A program made the translations under genes and the position numbers. Shown in pieces: positions 56,101-64,000 of a DNA stretch of 64,000 nt; the stretch's first letter is position 1, and every line of letters begins with the position of its first letter. Origin of the DNA: Entophlyctis helioformis (Eukaryota > Chytridiomycota > Chytridiomycetes > Chytridiales > Chytriomycetaceae); NCBI GenBank assembly GCA_025526915.1, contig JAHLKH010000100.1:32135-96134 (forward strand), in the 5' to 3' direction. The notes under the pieces are model-generated. The model saw only the letters and a list, made by a program, of their open reading frames with translations, was not told where the DNA came from and searched no databases.

Positions 56101-57250
56101 TCGAGGCCGCCGTGCGCAGCGTGCAGCAGTCGCTGTCCATCACCGACGGCCCTGTCTTTGCAGCATCGCTGTTTGGTCTTCCCGACGGCACGCAGCGTCT
56201 GCTGTTCACGGCACACCATCTGGTCGTGGATCTCGTGTCGTGGCGCATCCTGCTGGACGACTTGCAGACGCTGCTGACTGGCGGCTCGCTGCCGCCCAAG
56301 ACGCTCTCGTTCAAGGCGTGGTCGGAGCAGCAGACCGAGTTTGCGGCCCAGCTGAATGCTGCCAGCATTGCCAAGTGGGACGCATTCATGGGCCACGACG
56401 ACGGCTTTGGTCAGCAGCCCGATGTGGCGTCTGCCGATGGTGCTCTCGTGGCATCCACGGTGCACAGCAGTCGCGGTGTCGTGGATGCATCGGTCACCAG
56501 CCAGCTGGATGCCGCCAACATGCCGTATGGCACCAACATCCAGGACATTGTCCTTGCTGCGCTCACATTCGCACTGGCTGATGTGCGGTCGTCGGCAGAC
56601 AGCAACGGCAGCCACCAGCTGTGCATCGATCTCGAGGGCCACGGACGCGAGCCGTGGACTGACGGTCTCGACGTCACCAACACGGTCGGCTGGTTCACGA
56701 CGGTCTACCCAGCCATGTTCACGGCGTCTCGCGAGTCGCACATTGGCGACGTGCTGCGGCAGGTCAAGCACAAGCTGCGCAGTGTGCCGCACAAGGGACT
56801 GTCGTATGGCGCCATCAAGCACCTTGCGCCATCCAGCGACGCCACGGCAACCGTCCAGTCGCATGTTGGCCACCGCGTGTCGTTCAACTACTTCGGTCGT
56901 TTCCAGTCTCTCGAGGGCGACGATGCGTTCTTTGCCATGGACACGACACTCAATCAGGATTGGTCCGCCAACCCAGACGACAAGCTGTTCCACCCCGTGG
57001 GCATGAACTGTTTCCACGAAGGATCACAGCTTGTACTGGCTGTGACATCTGAAGAGTTCATGATGACGGCAGAGATGCTCGAGTTGTGGATGTCGCAGTG
57101 GTCAGTGTGGATGCAGCGCATTGTTGCACACTGCACAGACGCTGCGACGATCGGCGGCCGTGTGCTTGCCGACGTGCCGCTGCTGCCGTCTGAGGCTGCG
57201 CTTGCCGAGGCAGAGTCTGAGTCGCACACGGTGCTTGGACTGCGGCCGGT
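53124..57250 (+). CDS. NRPS module 1: partial C, then A, T and E domains
   Basis: Exons 53124-53429 and 53514 onwards. The condensation domain has only its C-terminal half (RFWREYLAG; VFLKAAWAMTLRKYT; GAMINTVPCRV). No HHxxxDG is found upstream. Adenylation spans about 54060-55500, with YTSGSTGNPKGVPVAH, NEYGPTE, TGDLGRMLPDG and NANGKTDKKAL. The carrier domain has LGGDSIS (about 55645). Epimerization spans about 55800-57180, with HHLVVD, EGHGRE, NTVGWFTTVYP and SFNYFGRF. This module would load and epimerize one amino acid. One-base frame changes occur near 54760, 54840, 55003 and 55335. By-eye specificity residues are D-G-C-T-T-V-E-I-M-K, uncertain because of the frame breaks. Confidence 0.8.
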
Positions 57251-60200
57251 TGATGTGGACGACATGTACCCGGTCACGCCGCTGCAGCTTGGATTCCTGT
57301 CTGCATGATGCGCGACCCGAGCGAGTACGTGGTGCAGACAGTGCTGGACATCCGCGGCGATCTTGATGTTGCGACGCTGCAGAAGGCATTTGGCGCTGTT
57401 GCAGAACAGTATGCGATCATGCGCACGGCGTTTGTGTCGACCAGCGGCGGCCTGATCCAGGTTGTTGCCAAGGCGGACCACAGCGAGTGGACACGCAGTG
57501 CAGACACGTGGCCGGTCGACACGCAGTCGCTTGATGCCATGACAGACGCGTTCCTTGCATCCGACCGCCAACGCGGCTTCAGCATGGCAAGCAAGTCGTT
57601 CCAGCGATTCCACAGCGTTGCTCTCGAAGGTAAGAGACAGCCGATGACTCCATGATTGTGTGGCTTGTACTTACTGCCATTGACACACATCCACCGCACT
57701 CGACATGTCAGATGGCCGTGTCCGCCTGTTCTGGACGCAGCACCACTCTGTCACAGATGGTTGGTCGTCACCTATCATCGAAAGCAACCTGATTCGAGCA
57801 TGTGTCAGCCAACCGGTGGTCGCCGAGGGAGCCTCGTTCCGTGACTATGTCGAGTGGCAGATCGGCCAGTCTCCCGACGCCAGCCAGGCGTTCTGGGCCG
57901 AGTCGCTGTCGCTGGTCGCCAATACGTCCAAGCTGTCGCTTCCAAAACCCGATGCCGACGCACTCCTTGGTCCCAAGTACAAGCGCTTCGAGGAGATTGT
58001 GACGCTTGCACGGCTCAACGAGGTGTGCAAGACGCAGGGCATCACAGTGTCGACACTGCTGCGTGCCGCCTGGGCCATGACACTGCGACACTACACACGC
58101 AGCGAGCATGTCGTGTTTGGCTCAGTTGTGTCTGGACGTGACGGCGGCATCGACGGCCTGGACCAATCGGTCGGTGTGCTCATCAACACGATCCCCGTGC
58201 CGGCTCACTTGACGGACGACATGACGGCGTCGCAGCTGCTTGCATCGATGCAGTCCTTCTCGGCGGATGCAATGCCGCACTCGCACAGCTCGCTTGTGGA
58301 CGTGCAGCGATGGTCAGGCGTGCCAACGACGGACAAGCTGTTTGACACGATCATGGTGTTTGAGAACTATCCGACGAGTGACGTTGACGGTGTCGAGCTG
58401 CCGTTCAGTCTTGACATGGTCGATGCTCAGGAGTTTGTCGATTCACTCTTGTCGGTAGGCGTTGGACAACAGGGCAACAAGCTCAACGTGTCATTCACGT
58501 TCGAGGCACACAACGTCCACGAGTCTGTCGTACGGTCGATGATCGACAAGTTTGCGACTGTCCTTGTCCAGCTCGCAGGCGAATCAGCGATCGACGGCAA
58601 GGTGACGGTTGCTGAGCTTGACCAGCTTACAATCGCACAATCGCAAGCACTCGTCAGGTTTGCACACGGACCGACCATGCCGCACAAGTACGATCTTGTC
58701 CACAACGCGTTCGAGGCGTGCGCTGCTCTCAACGCCGATGCTGTTGCCCTGGATGACGGCACCTCGACCGTCACATACGCACAGCTGGATGCACGCGCCA
58801 ACCAGGTCGCTCATCTGCTGCAGTCGCACGACGCCACTCGCGAGACGTCTGTTGCGCTCATTGTGACGCGATCGATCGAGTTTGTCGTTGGACTGCTCGG
58901 CGTGCTCAAGTCTGGTGCTGCATTCGTCCCCATCGAGGCATCCACGCCAGCCGACCGCATCAGCTACATGCTCGAGTCGTGCAATGTGGGCCATGTGCTC
59001 ACGACGGCAGCTGCAGCACACGCCGTGCCATCGACGTACAGCGGACTGGTGTTCCAGCTGGATGCTCTTTCTGCGGATCTGCCGACCACCAAGGCAGCCG
59101 AAATTGCGACGGCCGATGCACTCGCATACACCATCTTCACATCAGGCACGACCGGACTGCCCAAGGGAGTGCTGATCGAGCATGGCGGCATCTACGAGCG
59201 CATTGTCCACCATCCACTTTTCAGTCATCTGGCACCAGGCATCAACATGTCGCAGACATTCACTATCAGTGTGGATTCGGCATTGCACGACATTCTTTCG
59301 GCGCTTACGACCGGAGCGACTCTGCTCTTGTTCTCCAAGGAGTCTATCCTGGACATGATTGCCAAGGCCAACGTACTGTCGATCTCACCAAGCGGTCTGC
59401 AGCATATCCATCCGCGCGACTATCCGAACCTGCAAGTGGTCTTCCTCGTTTCGGAAGCATTGCCACAGTCACAGGTAGATCTGTGGGCGGAACACGTCAA
59501 GCTGTACTCGGACTATGGCGCAACCGAGACGACTATTCTCGCAACAGCGACATCGCAGCTGCTGCCAGGATCGCATGTGACGCTCGGCAAGCCGCTTGCC
59601 AACACGCGCATCTACGTGCTTGACGACCAGCTGCACACTGTCCCTGTCGGCGTCAAGGGCCGTCTGTTTATTGGCGGTGTTGGCATTGCGCGCGGATACC
59701 TGAACCGTCCCGACTTGACAGCCGAGAAGTTTGTGGCGGACATCAGCCAGCCGGACACACGCATGTACGACACGGGCGATATCGGACGATGGAACGCCGA
59801 CGGCCAGATCGAGTATCTCGGCCGCAGCGACGATCAAGTCAAGGTCAAGGGATACCGCATTGAGCTTGAGGAGGTGTCCAAGGTGCTGCAGCAGTGTGCA
59901 GGGGTCGACGGTGTTGTGACGATGGTGCGCGACGGAGCGATTGTTGCGTTTGTGACACCGACGAGCGTTGCTGTTGAGGCAGTGCTTGAGCACGCACATG
60001 GAAAGCTGCCGCAGTACATGGTGCCGTCCGCGATTGTGCTGTTGGAAACGATTCCGATGAATGTCAACGGCAAGGTGAGCAGGCGATGAATGCGGGCATT
60101 TGAGCGATGGTGAAGAGGATGATGACGCTGACATATGCGATTGATGATGGCGGTTTGGGGTGAATGGCAGGCGGACAAGAAGGCACTCGCCACCATGGAC

Positions 60201-61905
60201 GTTGTGATTGCTGTCGAGAGCCTGTCGAGCGATGCCGAGATGCGCATGGCAGCCGTGTGGGCCGATGTGCTTGGTGTGCCGGTCGACTCGATTGGCCGCA
60301 ACACGTCGTTCTTTGCACTTGGTGGCGACTCGATCTCGGCCATTCGTCTGGTTGCCAAGGCCAAGACTGCCGGGTTCGCCATCACCACAACCCTGATCTT
60401 CAAGTCGCCACGGCTGTCGTCGCTCGCTGCCGCCGCCAAGGTCGTTGCCACCGTCGATGACGCACAGCTGTTTGCGCCAGTCTCTGGCCCTGTGCCGTTG
60501 ACGCCCATCCAGCACAAGTTCTTCAACCACTCGTGGCTGGACATCAACCACTTCAACCAAGGCTTTGTTGTCAGGCCGCGCGATGCTCTCGACGCTGCGT
60601 CTCTGTGCTCGGCCATCGCTGCACTTGCCACGCACCACGACGTGTTCCGCACACGATACACGCGCACTGTGGATGCTGTATCTGGCACCATCACTTGGTC
60701 GCAGCACATCCTGGCACCTGACGCCATTCCCGCCGTCAATGTGCCGTTTGTGCCGCTTGCATCTGTCGACGACCTCGAGGCCGCCGTGCGCAGCGTGCAG
60801 CAGTCGCTGTCCATCACCGACGGCCCTGTCTTTGCAGCATCGCTGTTTGGTCTTCCCGACGGCACGCAGCGTCTGCTGTTCACGGCACACCATCTGGTCG
60901 TGGATCTCGTGTCGTGGCGCATCCTGCTGGACGACTTGCAGACGCTGCTGACTGGCGGCTCGCTGCCGCCCAAGACGCTCTCGTTCAAGGCGTGGTCGGA
61001 GCAGCAGACCGAGTTTGCGGCCCAGCTGAATGCTGCCAGCATTGCCAAGTGGGACGCATTCATGGGCCACGACGACGGCTTTGGTCAGCAGCCCGATGTG
61101 GCGTCTGCCGATGGTGCTCTCGTGGCATCCACGGTGCACAGCAGTCGCGGTGTCGTGGATGCATCGGTCACCAGCCAGCTGGATGCCGCCAACATGCCGT
61201 ATGGCACCAACATCCAGGACATTGTCCTTGCTGCGCTCACATTCGCACTGGCTGATGTGCGGTCGTCGGCAGACAGCAACGGCAGCCACCAGCTGTGCAT
61301 CGATCTCGAGGGCCACGGACGCGAGCCGTGGACTGACGGTCTCGACGTCACCAACACGGTCGGCTGGTTCACGACGGTCTACCCAGCCATGTTCACGGCG
61401 TCTCGCGAGTCGCACATTGGCGACGTGCTGCGGCAGGTCAAGCACAAGCTGCGCAGTGTGCCGCACAAGGGACTGTCGTATGGCGCCATCAAGCACCTTG
61501 CGCCATCCAGCGACGCCACGGCAACCGTCCAGTCGCATGCTGGCCACCGCGTGTCGTTCAACTACTTCGGTCGTTTCCAGTCTCTCGAGGGCGACGATGC
61601 GTTCTTTGCCATGGACACGACACTCAATCAGGATTGGTCCGCCAACCCAGACGACAAGCTGCTCCACCCCGTGGGCATGAACTGTTTCCACGAAGGATCA
61701 CAGCTTGTACTGGATGTGACATCTGAAGAGTTCATGATGACGGCAGAGATGCTCGAGTTGTGGATGTCGCAGTGGTCAGTGTGGATGCAGCGCATTGTTG
61801 CACACTGCACAGACTCTGCGACGATCGGCGGCCGTGTGCTTGCCGACGTGCCGCTGCTGCCGTCTGAGGCTGCGCTTGCCGAGGCAGAGTCTGAGTCGCA
61901 CACGG
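57251..61905 (+). CDS. NRPS module 2: C, A, T and E domains
   Basis: Condensation spans about 57251-58650 (HHSVTDGWS active site; SGRDGGIDG; LINTIPVPAH). It is split by an intron at 57630-57711 (phase 1). Adenylation at about 58690-60070 is in one clean frame (FTSGTTGLPKGVLIEHG; SDYGATETT; YDTGDIGRWNADGQIEYLGR; NVNGKVSR). An intron at 60075-60170 separates it from the carrier domain (LGGDSIS, about 60320), and epimerization follows at about 60470-61860. A base is missing at about 57306 relative to the duplicate at 61980, breaking the join from module 1. Condensation after an epimerization domain should be of the D-Cys-L (DCL) acceptor type. By-eye specificity residues are D-S-H-S-F-V-D-I-L-K. 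Confidence 0.85.
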
Positions 61906-63305
61906 TGCTTGGACTGCGGCCGGTTGATGTGGACGACATGTACCCGGTCACGCCGCTGCAGCTTGGATTCCTGTCTGCGATGATGCGCGACCCGAGCGAG
62001 TACGTGGTGCAGACAGTGCTGGACATCCGCGGCGATCTTGATGTTGCGACGCTGCAGAAGGCATTTGGCGCTGTTGCAGAACAGTATGCGATCATGCGCA
62101 CGGCGTTTGTGTCGACCAGCGGCGGCCTGATCCAGGTTGTTGCCAAGGCGGACCACAGCGAGTGGACACGCAGTGCAGACACGTGGCCGGTCGACACGCA
62201 GTCGCTTGATGCCATGACAGACGCGTTCCTTGCATCCGACCGCCAGCGCGGCTTCAGCATGGCAAGCAAGTCGTTCCAGCGATTCCACAGCGTTGCTCTC
62301 GAAGGTGAGAGACAACACCGATGACTCCATGTATTGTGTGGCTTGTACTTACTGCCATTGACACACATCCACCGCACTCGACATGTCAGATGGCCGTGTC
62401 CGCCTGTTCTGGACGCAGCACCACTCTGTCACAGATGGTTGGTCGTCACCTATCATCGAAAGCAACCTGATTCGAGCATGTGTCAGCCAACCGGTGGTCG
62501 CCGAGGGAGCCTCGTTCCGTGACTATGTCGAGTGGCAGATCGGCCAGTCTCCCGACGCCAGCCAGGCGTTCTGGGCCGAGTCGCTGTCGCTGGTCGCCAA
62601 TACGTCCAAGCTGTCGCTTCCAAAACCCGATGCCGACCGCACTCCTTGGTCCCAAGTACAAGCGCTTCGAGGAGATTGTGACGCTTGCACGGCTCAACGA
62701 GGTGTGCAAGACGCAGGGCATCACAGTGTCGACACTGCTGCGTGCCGCCTGGGCCATGACACTGCGACACTACACACGCAGCGAGCATGTCGTGTTTGGC
62801 TCAGTTGTGTCTGGACATGACGGCGGCATTGACGGCCTGGACCAGACAGTCGGTGTGCTCATCAACACGATCCCCGTGCCGGCTCACTTGACGGACGACA
62901 TGACGGCGTCGCAGCTGCTTGCATCGATGCAGTCCTTCTCGGCGGATGCAATGCCGCACTCGCACAGCTCGCTTGTGGACGTGCAGCGCTGGTCAGACGT
63001 GCCAACGACGGACAAGCTGTTTGACACGATCATGGTGTTTGAGAACTATCCGACGGGCGACGTTGACGGTGTACAGCTGCCGTTCAGTCTCGACATGGTC
63101 GATGCTCAGGAGTTTGCCGATTCACTCGTATCCGTGGCAGTTGGACAACAGGGCAACAAGCTCAACGTGTCATGCACGTTCGAGGCACACAACGTCCACG
63201 AGTCTGTCGTGCGGTCGATGATCGACAAGTTTGCGACTGTCCTTGTCCAGCTCGCAGGCGAATCAGCGATCGACGGCAAGGTGACGGTTGCTGAGCTTGA
63301 CCAGC
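60171..63305 (+). repeat. Second copy of a recent 3.1-kb NRPS duplication (first copy 55497-58628)
   Basis: The two blocks are offset by 4674 bp and differ at only scattered bases. They span carrier, epimerization and condensation domains, including the intron. Identity begins exactly at the acceptor of the 60075-60170 intron and ends where the following adenylation domains diverge (58628 versus 63305). Confidence 0.9.
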
Positions 63306-64000
63306 TTACAGTTGAACAGCAGCTGTTGTTCGACACGCACAGCTTCGGACCACTTGTGGATCTGCCATACGAGGCAGTGCACCACGGCTTCGAGGCACGC
63401 GCAGTGGAGCATCCCGACTGGACGGCCGTCGAGTACGGCGACGACTCGATCACGTATGGCGCGATGGACAAGTACGGCACTCTGCTTGCCAACCAGATCG
63501 TCGCACTTGGCGGCATTGGCGTTGGCTCGCGCGTCGCAGTGATCATGCAGCGATGCCTCGAGTTCCCGCTTGCACTGCTCGCTGTGCTCAAGACTGGCGC
63601 GACGATTGTGCCGCTCGACTCCAAGTTCCCAGCCGAGCGCATCCGGTTCATTCTCGCCGATGCCGGCGTGACGGTTGTGCTGTCGACTGAGTCTGAACAA
63701 GAGCGCATCGACCAGCTGCAGCTGCCATCCACCGTGCGAGTTGTGATGGTGTCGGCCGATGCTCTCCAGACAGCCGCATCAACCAAGGCCGTTGTCGCAT
63801 TCCAGGCATCGGCGGACAAGCAGCACGCCGCATCTCGATCGGATGTGTTTCATGATCGTGTAACACGTCAGGCTCGACGGGCAACCCCAAGGGCGTCCAG
63901 TGCCCATGCTGGTGCCGTCAATATCGTCAGCAACTGCAACCAGCGATTCGGATGCACGCCAGGCATGCGAATGGCGCAGTTTCATGGCAGTTCGGATTCG
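61906..64000 (+). CDS. NRPS module 3: C domain and start of A domain (runs off right edge)
   Basis: Condensation spans about 61925-63310, nearly identical to that of module 2, with the same HHSVTDGWS motif and an intron at 62305-62389. Relative to module 2 one extra C near 62636 breaks the frame. The adenylation start (63340-64000) is nearly identical to that of module 1, not module 2 (VDLPYEAVHHGFEARAVEHP-type opening, PLDSKFPAERIRF). In the last 160 bases at least four single-base differences from module 1 (near 63850, 63862, 63895 and 63980) destroy the frame, which looks like poor sequence at a contig end. Confidence 0.8.

Overview
The window is nuclear DNA from a GC-rich eukaryote, most likely an early-diverging, chytrid-like fungus. 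The evidence is short GT-AG (and a few GC-AG) introns, fungal-type housekeeping genes (Spc24, Snx41/Atg20, a Utp16-like protein, Rpb4), Ty3/gypsy chromoviruses, F-box/ankyrin proteins and a nonribosomal peptide synthetase (NRPS). The species cannot be fixed from sequence alone. All exon models below were drawn by eye from splice sites, phase and protein similarity.

Layout. 1-1.7 kb: N-terminus of a low-complexity gene on the minus strand, running off the left edge. 1.7-4.0 kb: simple-sequence intergenic DNA. 4.0-12.5 kb: a housekeeping block with SPC24, tRNA-Leu(UAA), SNX41/ATG20, an unknown Ser/Gln-rich gene, a UTP16-like gene and RPB4 (minus). 12.6-14.7 kb: a decayed coding region cut by an LTR. 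14.7-21.9 kb: a nest of chromovirus LTRs and broken gag-pol pieces. 22.1-28.7 kb (minus): a 36-exon gene for a Pro/Ser-rich N-terminus, an MLKL/HeLo-like helical domain, a pseudokinase and about 30 leucine-rich repeats. 28.9-30.7 kb: a broken ankyrin gene abutting an integrase fragment. 31.3-35.9 kb: two tandem paralogues for single-pass membrane proteins with a cytoplasmic SH3 domain. 36.2-37.9 kb: an intact F-box/ankyrin gene. 38.1-46.4 kb: two halves of what looks like a multi-pass membrane RGS protein, separated by an LRR membrane receptor gene, a chromovirus RNaseH-integrase-chromodomain piece and a zinc alcohol dehydrogenase. 46.4-51.1 kb: mostly non-coding, with a frameshifted WD40/CBS region. 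51.7-64 kb: an NRPS with at least three modules (C-A-T-E units), running off the right edge.

The strongest candidate for something new is the MLKL-like/pseudokinase/LRR protein. It joins a cell-death-type executioner domain to an LRR sensor, and almost every LRR sits on its own 66-72 nt phase-2 exon inside a tandem exon+intron array. A second gene with the same exon logic encodes an LRR membrane receptor 10 kb away. The NRPS has just undergone a module duplication of about 3.1 kb and is mosaic among its adenylation domains.

Many genes carry isolated 1-nt indels, often in short homopolymers, including between otherwise near-identical duplicated copies. These may be assembly errors rather than true mutations, so 'pseudogene' calls are made cautiously.
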